In this document: positions 17,331 through 27,070 of the stretch, piece by piece
Layout: each line of letters starts with the position of its first letter
Position numbering within the stretch: position 1 is the stretch's first letter
Source of the DNA: Desulfobacterales bacterium
GTDB lineage: Bacteria > Desulfobacterota > Desulfobacteria > Desulfobacterales > C00003060
DNA: 49,324 bases
Direction: 5' to 3'
Assembly: GCA_030616475.1 (NCBI GenBank)
Contig: JAUWXF010000008.1
Location: 1-49,324, forward strand
Position numbers and translations under genes: made by a program
The notes under the pieces: generated by a model
Seen by the model: the letters and a program-made list of their open reading frames with translations, nothing else
The model's database searches: none
What the model was told of the DNA's origin: nothing

Positions 17331-19254
17331 AACCTAAAGTCCTTAAACGCTCCCTAACGTGCACTGGCACCTCCATTTCTTTCAATCTACCATCATCATC
17401 AATCCAGGATTGGAAATTATTCCAATCTGACAGCTTCTTCATTAAATCTTGGGCCACATCACGATTAGTGGATACGATATTTATTGATTCTTTTGGATCC
17501 TTCATAACGTCATACAATTCTTCCTTTTCTATAGGATAAGTAGTCTCTGTAGCACCTTCGATCTCTTTTGGATGATAATTTGTCGGATTGTAAATATATC
17601 TATATTTATCAGTTCTTATAGAAAGTATTTTATCCTTCCATTCGGAATAAGCATACAAAAAGTTATTGGCCCTGTTTTTTGAGAACATGAGTGGAGTCAA
17701 ACTATTACCCTTAAAATAACTGGGAATAGGAATACTTAGTAAGTCAAGTATGGTTGGAGCAATATCAATGCTCTCAACTATTTCGTCTATTCTCCTTCTA
17801 TTTGGAACCTTATTCGGCAATTTTATAATAAATGGTACGTGTAATGAACTATCATAAATTGAAGCAGCGTGGTAAAAGTAACAATGATGTTGATATAAAT
17901 CTTCTCCATGGTCAGCTGTGACTATAATTAAACTATTTTTTTCTATACCCAGAGCCTTAAGCACAGTTAACAATTTTTTTACTAGATCGTCAACACAAAG
18001 AATACTGCCATCATATAAAGAAATTATATGATTTAAGTCAGCCTCATTGAGTTTTATTTTGTTTAAAGCTATTGCGTCCATCTGCTTACCACTACCGTCC
18101 ATCATACCTGTATAGTTGGGATCAAAAATCCTATCATACGGTTTTGGAGGCTGATAGGGTTTGTGAGGTTCCCAATAGTGTATCCATAAAAATATTCTTC
18201 TTTTATAATTATTCTTTAACCATTCAATTGCTTTCTGAGTAATTTCTACATCATTTTGCTCAGCGACTCGTTTATAATCAAAGCCCCTCCAGATTGCATC
18301 ACCTGCATTTGCTAAAAAAGCTCCGCACTTATATCTATTGTTTTGCAAAATTTCGGCTAAGCTAATCATTGAAGGAGGCAACATCCAGCCATTGTCCCTC
18401 ACGCCATGCTCTACAGGATCCAAAGAAGTCATTATCGAGGTAAGTGATGGCCATGTCAGCCCTCTTTGGACGAACATATTTGAAAATAAGACCCCTTCGC
18501 TCGCCAGTTTATCTATTGTTGGAGAAGTCTTCCTATCATAGCCATAACAACTGAGATGGTCGACTCTCGTCGTTTCGATAGATAAAAAAATAAGATTCGG
18601 TCCTTTTGGGGCATTTATCTTACCATCAATAACATTGAATAGATTTAAGATTACCAGAGATATAATTGAAACTATCGCAGTTTTTTTAATATAGTTTGCC
18701 TTTATAATATTGAAAATGTTCTTTATGACATTAAAGACGTTTCCGCATTTTAGTCTTACCAAAACCAATCCTAAGACTATAGTAAAGAGTAAAAGAACTA
18801 AGTCGCTTATCAAACTTATTGGATGAAACTTATGAGGGAGGAAATAATTATTAATAGTCCATCCACCATAAAAGAAAACTATAGAGCAAACAATACCAGC
18901 TAATAGAATGCTCCCCTTATTTTCTATTCTGATATGCACTTCGATTATATTTGAAAGAAACAATTGCCATATAAGCTTTGCTATGAATACAATAATTAGA
19001 AACAGAAATGAGACAAGAATAGATAATATTATCCATTTATTTAAAACAGTTTGAAAAACTAAAATAAGTGACCTAAACATGTTATATTTAATATACTGAT
19101 AGGCTATGATGCGACTAAAAAAAATGATAAAGCCCAAAATAGAACCAATAGCTACCCCAAGGGATAATGTATTAAAACAGAACTCTCGGCTAACAATGTT
19201 CTTTTTCCTTGATGATTGAGTATCTATATGACCTGCACCCATATTATGTACCAT
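17320..19254 (-). CDS. Membrane sulfatase-like enzyme (alkaline-phosphatase superfamily)
   Basis: A 644-residue protein. About five membrane helices lie in residues 28-210, followed by a periplasmic sulfatase-fold domain: SIETTRVDHLSCYGYDRKTSP, then RGLTWPSLTSIMTSLDPVEHG, and ADHGEDLYQHHCYFYHAASI near the second metal site. Sulfatases need Cys or Ser in CxPSR; here the aligned residue is Thr267 (LTWPSL). It is therefore more likely a phospho- or other group transferase/hydrolase than a formylglycine sulfatase. The usual first metal Asp is Glu227. Membrane residues 129-151 share 17 of 23 positions with the arylsulfotransferase at 32454-34085. It ends RERLRTLGYVQ, a tail common in this subfamily. 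The gene is AT-rich (one counted line 25% GC), unlike capA upstream. No clear ribosome-binding site supports this start. It probably modifies the surface polymer or lipid. Confidence 0.8.
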   Translation of the reverse strand: MVHNMGAGHIDTQSSRKKNIVSREFCFNTLSLGVAIGSILGFIIFFSRIIAYQYIKYNMFRSLILVFQTVLNKWIILSILVSFLFLIIVFIAKLIWQLFLSNIIEVHIRIENKGSILLAGIVCSIVFFYGGWTINNYFLPHKFHPISLISDLVLLLFTIVLGLVLVRLKCGNVFNVIKNIFNIIKANYIKKTAIVSIISLVILNLFNVIDGKINAPKGPNLIFLSIETTRVDHLSCYGYDRKTSPTIDKLASEGVLFSNMFVQRGLTWPSLTSIMTSLDPVEHGVRDNGWMLPPSMISLAEILQNNRYKCGAFLANAGDAIWRGFDYKRVAEQNDVEITQKAIEWLKNNYKRRIFLWIHYWEPHKPYQPPKPYDRIFDPNYTGMMDGSGKQMDAIALNKIKLNEADLNHIISLYDGSILCVDDLVKKLLTVLKALGIEKNSLIIVTADHGEDLYQHHCYFYHAASIYDSSLHVPFIIKLPNKVPNRRRIDEIVESIDIAPTILDLLSIPIPSYFKGNSLTPLMFSKNRANNFLYAYSEWKDKILSIRTDKYRYIYNPTNYHPKEIEGATETTYPIEKEELYDVMKDPKESINIVSTNRDVAQDLMKKLSDWNNFQSWIDDDGRLKEMEVPVHVRERLRTLGYVQ

Positions 19255-19474
19255 TTTCTAAGTTAGAGTTTTACAAAAATAAGGCTCAAAGTCGCGCTGC
19301 ATGCGAGTCTCACTGCTTTTTTCTATTAGCGGGGAGGGTAGGGGTTTTCAGTTTCCGAATTGGAAAATGGTTGGCTTCCCTTGGGAACCGAGAGGGAATT
19401 TTGCTTGTGTGAAGTGTTGAGCCACCAAGTTACCAGGCGAATTTAGTCAAACCAAAGACGGACGGATATCCTGC
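19255..19474. other. Intergenic stretch upstream of the sulfatase-like gene
   Basis: No gene is visible between the decayed glycosyltransferase fragment and the sulfatase-like gene. The sulfatase-like gene may have its own promoter here, but no convincing -35/-10 pair stands out. Confidence 0.4.
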
Positions 19475-19631
19475 TCATTCACTTGCTACCAGTCCCAGGT
19501 CTTCCACTAATTTATAAAGATAATTCTGATAATCACCGATTTTCGCGTACATTTAACCGTCATACCGATATAGGATTGTGGCCATGTCTCTTACGGTGAG
19601 AGATCTGTCTTGCGTCAATTCCGATTCTCAT
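19475..19631 (-). pseudogene. Decayed N-terminal fragment of a GT4 glycosyltransferase
   Basis: The ATG at 19629-19631 overlaps the capA stop (ATGA) and begins MRIGIDARQISHRKRHG, close to MRIGIDARRLTHRRLDG at the start of the intact GT4 gene ending at 40689. The frame closes after 23 codons. A second frame then reads KIGDYQNYLYKLVEDLGL, which fits the following helix of the same fold, before a stop. This looks like a once-coupled glycosyltransferase gene, frameshifted and deleted after about 50 codons. Confidence 0.6.
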
Positions 19632-20980
19632 GATACAAACACTCCCCAGTGATCGATGATGTCAAAAGCCCAGTCTGGTGCAAATTTCCTCTGCCTGCCG
19701 ATGCCTCTGTCCAAGGCCGTCAAATAGAGTTCACGGTGGGCTGGTGTGACGAAACGATTACGCAAGATGGCCGCTCCTTGGGCTTTGTGCAGATGCCTCC
19801 GATGGCCCGTGAACTTGCCACACACCGTTCCTGCGGCGCGGAGACACCCCCGCGTCAGTCGAGCGCGAACGTCGCGACGCCATGAAAGTAGCTTCAACCA
19901 GACAGTTCTCAGATCATCCTCGTCGAGAAGGAGCGATGAAATGGTAATGATATCTTGCGCAAGACCCCGCTCCAACCAGCGGTCACAGTAAGCGTGCCAG
20001 ACATCCTCTACCTTTGAGGGTTCCGAAAGCACACTGGAAGCCCAGGCCAGATCGGTCAGAAACGCGGCGCGATCGTCTCCGTCCAGCAAGGCCAAGCCGT
20101 GGGCCTGAATGCTGTATGGAATGATCTCGGCCGAGACCAGTTGTTTCCCTCGAAAGTAACCTCTGAAAAGGTAGCCCAGCCGCCTGAAAGGACTTCCGCC
20201 GGGAGTCCACATCACGAAATTGCCCAAGCTGTACGCAATGGGCCGTCCATGATAGAGTTCCACTCCTTGAGGAACGTGGGGGTGGTGGCCTACGACTAGA
20301 TGGGCACCAGCCTGCACCAACGAGCGGCAAACCTTATGTAGGTGAGGTGGAGGGACAGGCACGAACTCCCGGCCTGCGTGTAGGATGGCTATGATGACAT
20401 CAGCTTCATTCCGAAGAGCGGTGACCTGTCGGGTCAGGCGGCCCAGGTCGAGGTCAGGAACGCCTGGCCCGTCCTTCACCGAAAGGCCCTCTTCCCCCTC
20501 GGCAGCATTGACAATGGCCAGCCGCACGCCGCCAACTTGAGTCACAAATGGTCGGTGGGCCTCCTCACTGTCGATTCCAGCCCCCACCCATGCGATACCT
20601 CTTTCTGACAGACGTTGTCGCGTATGAGCTAACCCCGTCGGACCAAAGTCCAGCGAGTGGTTGTTGGCGAGGCAGACCAAATGGAAAGGCACTGCGGCCA
20701 ATCCCTCGATGGCAGAAGTGGGGATGCGCAAGTGCGGTCCATCTTTGATTATCGGTTCACCTCCCTCGCCAAGCACACCCTCCAAGTTTAGAATGGCCAA
20801 ATCGGCCTCGCATAAAATCGAGCCGAGATCGCCATAAAAGCGCATCGGGTCATGGGTAATATGTTGGATGTTCTCATACGAAGGTGCCCAATCGCCAGCC
20901 ACGACCAGGCACCACTCTGGCTGCCTATCCACGCTCCGTCCCAAGTCTATTCTCCCGGATTGCCAGTCAATCTGTGCCAT
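19628..20980 (-). CDS. CapA family protein (metallophosphatase-like)
   Basis: 450 residues from the ATG at 20978-20980, which has GGAG 8 bases upstream; the longer frame starts at a TTG without a ribosome-binding site. It matches the CapA/PGA_cap family: LVVAGDWAPSY, CEADLAILNLEGVL, LVCLANNHSLDFGPTGL, ILHAGREFVPVP and VVGHHPHVPQGVELYHGRPI, then YSLGNFVM. These carry the conserved Asp, Asn-His and His-His residues of a calcineurin-like fold. CapA was named for poly-gamma-glutamate capsules, but relatives are common in other surface-polymer clusters. There is no signal peptide or membrane helix, so it may be cytoplasmic. The region after about residue 340 is long and not recognised. It is GC-rich (one counted line 63%), in contrast to its neighbours, which suggests separate acquisition. 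Confidence 0.85.
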   Translation of the reverse strand: MAQIDWQSGRIDLGRSVDRQPEWCLVVAGDWAPSYENIQHITHDPMRFYGDLGSILCEADLAILNLEGVLGEGGEPIIKDGPHLRIPTSAIEGLAAVPFHLVCLANNHSLDFGPTGLAHTRQRLSERGIAWVGAGIDSEEAHRPFVTQVGGVRLAIVNAAEGEEGLSVKDGPGVPDLDLGRLTRQVTALRNEADVIIAILHAGREFVPVPPPHLHKVCRSLVQAGAHLVVGHHPHVPQGVELYHGRPIAYSLGNFVMWTPGGSPFRRLGYLFRGYFRGKQLVSAEIIPYSIQAHGLALLDGDDRAAFLTDLAWASSVLSEPSKVEDVWHAYCDRWLERGLAQDIITISSLLLDEDDLRTVWLKLLSWRRDVRARLTRGCLRAAGTVCGKFTGHRRHLHKAQGAAILRNRFVTPAHRELYLTALDRGIGRQRKFAPDWAFDIIDHWGVFVS

Positions 20981-21048
20981 CAGTTTCGCTCCATGCCACC
21001 CAAGCCACTGTCCTAAAGGCAGATTACGATGTCTTTTCGGCAAGTGAA

Positions 21049-22539
21049 CTATGTCGTAATATGTACTCCAACCTTTCCTCCAAGTATTGTCAAAGTGTCA
21101 CGTAAATCCCTTTTCAATTCTTTGTCTATAAATAACATGGGAACAAAATATAGAACAATACCTGCAACAGCAAACATGAATAACCAAGCCAAATTAACAG
21201 AAATTCTACTCATAGAAACGTACAATACGCCCATCATAACCAGGGTACAGGTTACGGTTCTTACCAAGATGCCTAAAGCATAATCATAAAATCCATCAAT
21301 TTCGTTAGCTATCTTAGGCGCTAGATATATTATAGATGCTGCACTTATGATTACCATCACCCAACAAATCCCCAGGTATCCCCAAACTCTAGCAAGCGGA
21401 TAGACTAGTACTACAAAACATATGGCCCCAATTAACCTGCCATTCCTAAATATTTGTGGCTTATTCAAGCTACCGAACACGGGACGAAAAATAAGGATTA
21501 AACTTTCAAACAATGCAGAGACAGATAGAACATAGAAAACGGGTACAATGGGCAGCCATCTTTCTCCAAAAACAGATAGCACCGCCTGCTTACCTAAAAT
21601 AAGGGACACTCCTATAAAAGGAATCGTAAAAAAAGTAGTCAGACGAAAAGCCTTGAAAAAGACTCTGTTGTACAACTCTCTATCCTGTTGTACTGTAGAC
21701 AAAACAGGAAAGATAATCTCGGTTAGATTTGTTGAAATAAGTAACGTAACAAGCATAGCAAATTGTTGTCCAATATTGTAAAAACCAAGTACTGAAGGAC
21801 CCATCAGACGACCGATTATTGTATCATCACCATTGGTTATGATAATCAGTAAAATAGAGTTAACAAAAATGTTTGAATTATAACTAATGTATTTTTTGAC
21901 GATCTGTTTATCAAAAGTTAATGAGGGGAAAAAAGGCGCATAGAAAAGCAATATAATGGTAACAACTATCTGTTCAAGAAGGTGAGCTAAAACAATTGCC
22001 CAAATGCCAAAACCAAGGAATGCCAAAATGGGCGCCGTTATGGCATACGCAGCTGTACCCACAATAGTGCTAGTATACAATTCTTTAAATCGTAGATCTT
22101 TGTTTAGTATGGCGAGAGGAACAGCAGAGACAATACTGAAAAGTGGCCTTAGGGCTAAAATCCTGATAACCCATATTAGAGTTGTTATAGATTGTCCATC
22201 TGACATTTTGTTGGCAAAAAATAAAGCGACATAAGAAGCCGAGAAAAAAGTAACTAATGCAGTTGCTCCTTGAAATACAGAAGTCATATAAAATATAACA
22301 TTTTTAGCTTTATTAGGATCAGAAGTGTTATCTCTGATAAAAGGTTCCCCTTGTGCAAATCTATTGATTATATCTAAGGAAGTGAAAACAATCATAGCCA
22401 TTGCCAGTAAGCCAAAATCAGCCGGAAGCAAAAATTTCACAAGAATCACTTTAACTATGAGCGATGCTATTTGGTGAAAAGCGTGATATCCACCTCTGAA
22501 GATAATGCCCCAAAAAGCCTGTTTCTTAATTTCTCTCAT
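21049..22539 (-). CDS. Wzx-type oligosaccharide flippase
   Basis: A 496-residue polytopic protein with about 12-14 membrane helices, of the MOP/polysaccharide transporter superfamily: FRGGYHAFHQIASLIVKV at the N-terminus, FLLPADFGLLAMA, DDTIIGRLMGPSVLGFYNI and YVLSVSALFESLILIFRPV. Such proteins flip undecaprenyl-linked repeat units across the inner membrane. The ATG at 22537-22539 is preferred over the TTG at 22548, although the ribosome-binding site is weak. It lies between capA and the outer-membrane barrel gene, with the O-antigen ligase/polymerase gene just upstream, so flipping and polymerisation genes are grouped. Confidence 0.88.
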   Translation of the reverse strand: MREIKKQAFWGIIFRGGYHAFHQIASLIVKVILVKFLLPADFGLLAMAMIVFTSLDIINRFAQGEPFIRDNTSDPNKAKNVIFYMTSVFQGATALVTFFSASYVALFFANKMSDGQSITTLIWVIRILALRPLFSIVSAVPLAILNKDLRFKELYTSTIVGTAAYAITAPILAFLGFGIWAIVLAHLLEQIVVTIILLFYAPFFPSLTFDKQIVKKYISYNSNIFVNSILLIIITNGDDTIIGRLMGPSVLGFYNIGQQFAMLVTLLISTNLTEIIFPVLSTVQQDRELYNRVFFKAFRLTTFFTIPFIGVSLILGKQAVLSVFGERWLPIVPVFYVLSVSALFESLILIFRPVFGSLNKPQIFRNGRLIGAICFVVLVYPLARVWGYLGICWVMVIISAASIIYLAPKIANEIDGFYDYALGILVRTVTCTLVMMGVLYVSMSRISVNLAWLFMFAVAGIVLYFVPMLFIDKELKRDLRDTLTILGGKVGVHITT

Positions 22540-22705
22540 TCTCGGCAATTCGCATTATTGCTTTTTGCAACGATTTCTGAACGACTGAACCGGATATATG
22601 TGGGTGATAATCGATTCGTTTTTCAAACACCCAATCTATTATGTGGCCTGGATTGCCACATTAGCTTTGGAGCTTCAGTAGAATCTACCTTTTGTTGCCA
22701 TTTTT

Positions 22706-23869
22706 TTAGGGAAATGTAAAGATTACGCTAGTCCATACTTTCGTGCGTCGGGCTTCGCGATCACTGTAAGCGCCATAGTTTCCGGCCAATACTAAAGTCA
22801 CGTTCCGTGTCATCGCGTAGGATAATGTGGGAAAGAACACCATATACCTACTAAATCTCACATAACCTGTCTCGTCATCCTCGTCGGTGTCGGTCGGCCA
22901 GTAAAAGTAACTAAAATAGTCTAGCGTCAGGGAGCGGGTCAGTTGCTTTTGAAACTCGAAATAAACGCCATGTATTCCCACCGTACCACCAAGGTCGGTG
23001 TACTCGTTACGATAATCGTAGGCTATTTGTCCTGAAGACATCACACCTGTTTTCCGCACAGCAACGCGCCCTACTGTCCTGAAGAATTCCTTGTCTTCAT
23101 ACTCAGCAGCTTTAGGTTTATCTTCCCAGTATTGTTCGCCCAAGGAAACCTCTAGTGACCAAGCCCTAGAAAACTGATGTGACCAGTCAAAAGAAAGATT
23201 GTAACGATGACTTTTAACTTCTTCGGAATCACGTTGAGAACAATTTGTCCGTATTGTAAATAAATCAAGTCGGTCATTCCACTGGCGGCTGTACAAAAGA
23301 CCAATACTGTGCTGATCAGAATCGTCTAGCACTTCATTACTAAAATCTGATTTTTCATAGCCATAAGCAAAACCGATATTTGATGCTTGAGATAGTTGGT
23401 AAGTCAGTCCCATGTCGGCTTCATAAAATTCTCGGGTACTGGTTATATCCAGTACTCTGAACTCGAATATATTGCTCCTGTCAATAGTAGCTGATACGGT
23501 CGAGTCCTTAAGATAAGAAAACGAGCCCGAAAAAGTATATGTTTCTGTTATTCTGTATTCACCATTGAGAAAATAAATCTGGTTCTCTCTGTTAAGCTGC
23601 GCTTCTTCTAGATAACGTAGCACATCAACTTGAATCATTCCGTTCACCTTGAGAAGGTGGCTCCGATAATCATATCTCAAAGAGGGGCTTGCATTGAGTT
23701 CATAATAATCCAGTTCATCGCCACTTCTGTCCCAAGCGTAGTTGCTGTTATACGTACCACTTACTCCTAAAGAGGGCTCAAGAGTCAAATCCTGACCCAC
23801 AGCTTGAAGTGCAGAAAGAAGAGAGAGGATAAGGAAGACGCAAAAAAACAGTGGAAACACTCTCTTCAT
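22706..23869 (-). CDS. Outer-membrane beta-barrel protein of the polysaccharide cluster
   Basis: 387 residues from the ATG at 23867-23869 (GAGGAAG upstream; the further upstream start is a TTG). A signal peptide (MKRVFPLFFCVFLILSLLSA, then LQAVGQ) is followed by alternating polar/aromatic strands (SLRYDYRSHLLKVNGMIQV, YTFSGSFSYLKDST, NIGFAYGYEKSDF, RSLTLDYFSYFYWP). The protein ends TSVIFTFP, an aromatic C-terminal strand like Bam-inserted barrels. It resembles the uncharacterised barrel proteins found in PEP-CTERM/exopolysaccharide loci. It may be a secretion channel or anchor, but no polysaccharide-export motif is present. It is the best evidence here for an outer membrane. Confidence 0.75.
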   Translation of the reverse strand: MKRVFPLFFCVFLILSLLSALQAVGQDLTLEPSLGVSGTYNSNYAWDRSGDELDYYELNASPSLRYDYRSHLLKVNGMIQVDVLRYLEEAQLNRENQIYFLNGEYRITETYTFSGSFSYLKDSTVSATIDRSNIFEFRVLDITSTREFYEADMGLTYQLSQASNIGFAYGYEKSDFSNEVLDDSDQHSIGLLYSRQWNDRLDLFTIRTNCSQRDSEEVKSHRYNLSFDWSHQFSRAWSLEVSLGEQYWEDKPKAAEYEDKEFFRTVGRVAVRKTGVMSSGQIAYDYRNEYTDLGGTVGIHGVYFEFQKQLTRSLTLDYFSYFYWPTDTDEDDETGYVRFSRYMVFFPTLSYAMTRNVTLVLAGNYGAYSDREARRTKVWTSVIFTFP

Positions 23870-23931
23870 AGAAACCAACTTCCTCAATCAGGCAGCTCTA
23901 TATCCGAGATGGGACTTAGTTTAGAAAACGT

Positions 23932-25308
23932 TTATCCTTCGGTTTGCTTATCTTCAAGCATAACGATTCTTTTAAGCCCTATAAGGATACCTAAACAGAC
24001 CCAGAAATATACCGTTGAACAAAAAGTTTGCAGTCCTCCGTTATGATATTGCGGTATTACATAGTCTCCCACTAGTCCAACGGCAAGACGGGAAACCAAA
24101 ATAGCGGCAATAGCAGAGGCAATAATATTTATCCTGTAGTCAGAATTAAGCTTCATAAAATACTTGAGCAGCCTGAAGAGTTCAATCATAAACCATGAGA
24201 AAGCCAGTGCACCTATAGCTCCTGTTTCCACTAGTATCTGTACATATTGTCCGTGGGGGCTCGTCATGACACCCCAGTTTCTATTACGATCCGTCCTTTT
24301 AGATGCCACATATAACGAGTAATCGTAGTAGTTGTAAGGCCCAACCCCAAATATTGGCCGCTCCGCGAATATCACCAAACTGTGCTGCCAAACCACAGGT
24401 CTTGCGCTACCACGCCGCCCCCAAGTACCCTCCTGCCTTTCCTGTTCCACATAATAGGTATAAATATGAAAGGTCGCCAGAAATGTTATAATAGTTATGC
24501 AAAAAATTGAAAAAGCCATTACTCTTGATCTAAAATACAAAATGGTAAGCACGAGAACACAATTTGCTAGGATAATTGCTTTATATGTGGCAGCCCCGGA
24601 AAGGTAAACAGTGATAAGATTAAGACCTATAACAAAGGAAACGAATACATTCTGTACCTTCTTAGTAATTTTAGGATGGAAGACCAAATAGGCAAGTGAG
24701 AAAGAAAAGAGGATTGTGACACTCATCCATGGCCATCCAACGTCTCCCTGAAAGCCTCTCAATAAATCCTTTACCTCCTCCGGAAGCAACTGATTAACTG
24801 GACGCACTGCGATAAAAGTAAATATCCCTAAGGTAATGAGCAGAAAACAAATTCTACGCACGTCATCAAAAGAATCTATAGAATCTGCTACGACAAGAGC
24901 TGCCATCACCGGAGCAATGTAAAGAAACAAAGCCATTAGTTTTCCCATCACGAACATATGTGTGCCCCCTACTGAGGGGTCTTTCAATATGAGATTAAAA
25001 ACAGTGCTTATCGTAAAAGCTCCAATCATAGCCCACATCGAGTTTTCTATGTTCGTTTTGGTCCTTGAGAGCTCCGACAGCTTGATAAATCCCAAACCAA
25101 GTTTCTTCTTCATAAACCACAGAAAAAGCAAGGGTGCGAGTAATAGCTCGCTGAACATCAAATGTGATTGTCTTACGACTAAAATAGGTATACCTATGAC
25201 GCCTGCCAGAAGAATCCATGTAAAGAGGGCTTTTCTGAAACTAATTGTGGCAAAAGCCAATACCGCCGTTCCAGAAGAAGCAATAACTAAAAGTTGTTTT
25301 ATATCCAT
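23932..25308 (-). CDS. O-antigen ligase / polymerase (Wzy_C family)
   Basis: A 458-residue protein with about 11-12 membrane helices. The signature lies in the large periplasmic loop and the following helix: WQHSLVIFAERPIFGVGPYN, then MTSPHGQYVQILVETGAIGA, typical of the O-antigen ligase/polymerase family (the conserved His in SPHGQYV). Members either polymerise lipid-linked repeats or ligate glycans to lipid A or protein, and sequence alone does not decide which. It starts 13 bases after the radical SAM stop, so the two are probably co-transcribed. Confidence 0.88.
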   Translation of the reverse strand: MDIKQLLVIASSGTAVLAFATISFRKALFTWILLAGVIGIPILVVRQSHLMFSELLLAPLLFLWFMKKKLGLGFIKLSELSRTKTNIENSMWAMIGAFTISTVFNLILKDPSVGGTHMFVMGKLMALFLYIAPVMAALVVADSIDSFDDVRRICFLLITLGIFTFIAVRPVNQLLPEEVKDLLRGFQGDVGWPWMSVTILFSFSLAYLVFHPKITKKVQNVFVSFVIGLNLITVYLSGAATYKAIILANCVLVLTILYFRSRVMAFSIFCITIITFLATFHIYTYYVEQERQEGTWGRRGSARPVVWQHSLVIFAERPIFGVGPYNYYDYSLYVASKRTDRNRNWGVMTSPHGQYVQILVETGAIGALAFSWFMIELFRLLKYFMKLNSDYRINIIASAIAAILVSRLAVGLVGDYVIPQYHNGGLQTFCSTVYFWVCLGILIGLKRIVMLEDKQTEG

Positions 25309-25321
25309 ATATTATCTCTGT

Positions 25322-26980
25322 CTACTTTAGACTCAAGTCAGTGTCGGTTGATGCCCAACTCAGGTGTTGCAATCCTACGTTAACTGCCGTTCTCAGTGTG
25401 GATGGATCGGACACCAACATCTTCAGATAAGTCATAATGGGCCCGGGGCGTAAGGCCCACTCACGGAAGGCTCGTCTCTGCCAACAGAGCAAGCGCTCGG
25501 CAGGTAACCCGGGGTAATCAAGCACTGTCTCTTTGTCCATATCTACTTGCTCCCAGCGGGCACCTGGTCTGAACCAGCCTTCCTTAACCACCTCGAAAAA
25601 GAAGGGAGTGCCCGGATGAGGGGCGGCGACATGGAAGAGGGCAATATCCAGGGGGAGTTTCTTGGAGAAATCAATGGTCTGCCGAATCGTGTTTTCTGTC
25701 TCACCGGGTAAGCCGATGATGAAATATCCCCAGTTCTTGATGCCCGCTTTCCTGGCCCAGGTTAGGGCCTTTTCAGCCCTGTCCGGATAAATCCCTTTAC
25801 GGGCGTGTTTAAGAATTTGCTCATTGCCGCTCTCGATTCCCCACGAAATGAGCCAGTTGCCGGCCTCCGCCATTAAATTGAGCATTTCCTCATCCACATA
25901 ATCGACCCGGCTGTTGCAGGTCCACTTGATGTTCATCTTCTCTTTGATCATCAATCTGCATAGCTCAACCACCTGGTCGCGGTTAACGGTGAACAGGTCG
26001 GCGTACATGTGGATGTTGTGGATGCCCAATTTCTTGAGCTGCCACATTTCTTCCACCAGCAACTTCGGGGTGCGCAGACGTGTCCCATATTGGTAACTTA
26101 CGTGTTTAATGCAAAATATACAGCCTGCGGGGCAGCCGCGACTGGTGACGATGAAGGTGAAGGGGCCTTTTATGAGCGGCATTCGGTATTTATCGAGGGG
26201 CAGAAGCTCGTGCATCGGAATCGGTAGGTCGTCAAGGTCTGGGATAAACGGCCTGGGGAGGTTCAAGACGATCTTATCGCCATTCCGCCAGCATATCCCT
26301 TTAATCCTTTGCATATCGACTTCGCCATTTTCATCGATGGCGATCTCGTAGGTTGGGTCGGCGGCGAAGAGCTTCCGGATCTCAGGGGGTCGCTCATCGA
26401 TTTTGTCCTCTAGATGGTCCAACAGGTCACGAAGTGTCAAATCCGGTTCGCCCACCAGTGCAATGTCCAGGACCGGGTAGGGGCGCAAGGTCTCGCGCGG
26501 CATCGGGGTAACGTGGGTACCAAAGGCGATAGTTGTAGCACCGCGCGCTTTGGCCAAAAAACAGCCATACATGTCATTTTCCAACGTCGGCGCTGTAAGC
26601 TGGGTCAGATAGTAGCGTGGCTGGTACTTATCGAGTAAAGTAGAAAACTCCAGCCAGCGCATGCGCTCCGCATTGGCGTCGATGATCTTCACCTTGTAGG
26701 TTGGGTGAAGGAGAGCAGACATTTGGGCCAGCGAGACCTGAGGCCAGACCATATTCTCACGAGTGCGCCGTCCTACACGGTGTTGGGTGCGGATCCATAA
26801 CCCCCCATCGGGCGTGGGTGGGTTGACCAGAACAATGTCCACAGCCTCCTCGGCCCTGGGCGTGCTCAGCAATCCCTGGCGGACAATGTCATCAGCGTTT
26901 GGGTAGTCCGCCATGCGTAGCTTCGAGATACGCCGCGTCCCCAGATTCTTCCACACCTTATCGTTCCTGTTACCGCTCAT
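25322..26980 (-). CDS. B12-binding-domain radical SAM protein
   Basis: A 552-residue protein; the start has AAGGAGG directly upstream. Residues about 46-200 form a B12-binding-like Rossmann domain (IVLVNPPTPDGGLW, YKVKIIDANAERM). Residues 276-500 are a radical SAM/SPASM-type TIM barrel with the cluster motif C283-x3-C287-x2-C290 (SRGCPAGCIFC), then WGIESGNEQILKHARKG and YFIIGLPGETENTIRQTI. The usual cobalamin-binding DxHxxG is not evident, so cobalamin use is uncertain. Family members methylate unactivated carbons or rearrange carbon skeletons. Its position between the phosphatase and the polymerase genes suggests that it modifies the glycan or its lipid carrier. The substrate is not predictable. 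Confidence 0.85.
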   Translation of the reverse strand: MSGNRNDKVWKNLGTRRISKLRMADYPNADDIVRQGLLSTPRAEEAVDIVLVNPPTPDGGLWIRTQHRVGRRTRENMVWPQVSLAQMSALLHPTYKVKIIDANAERMRWLEFSTLLDKYQPRYYLTQLTAPTLENDMYGCFLAKARGATTIAFGTHVTPMPRETLRPYPVLDIALVGEPDLTLRDLLDHLEDKIDERPPEIRKLFAADPTYEIAIDENGEVDMQRIKGICWRNGDKIVLNLPRPFIPDLDDLPIPMHELLPLDKYRMPLIKGPFTFIVTSRGCPAGCIFCIKHVSYQYGTRLRTPKLLVEEMWQLKKLGIHNIHMYADLFTVNRDQVVELCRLMIKEKMNIKWTCNSRVDYVDEEMLNLMAEAGNWLISWGIESGNEQILKHARKGIYPDRAEKALTWARKAGIKNWGYFIIGLPGETENTIRQTIDFSKKLPLDIALFHVAAPHPGTPFFFEVVKEGWFRPGARWEQVDMDKETVLDYPGLPAERLLCWQRRAFREWALRPGPIMTYLKMLVSDPSTLRTAVNVGLQHLSWASTDTDLSLK

Positions 26981-27070
26981 GACCCTCCTTTGCTTGCTGG
27001 GTTTTCCCGTGCTGCTCTGATGCTTTGTAAACTGCTACTACTTCATCGTTTTTTCATGGGAAAGTTCCGA

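Noticed and set aside
17320-19254. True formylglycine sulfatase
   Set aside because: The aligned active-site residue is Thr (LTWPSL), not Cys or Ser in CxPSR, and no maturation enzyme gene is nearby.
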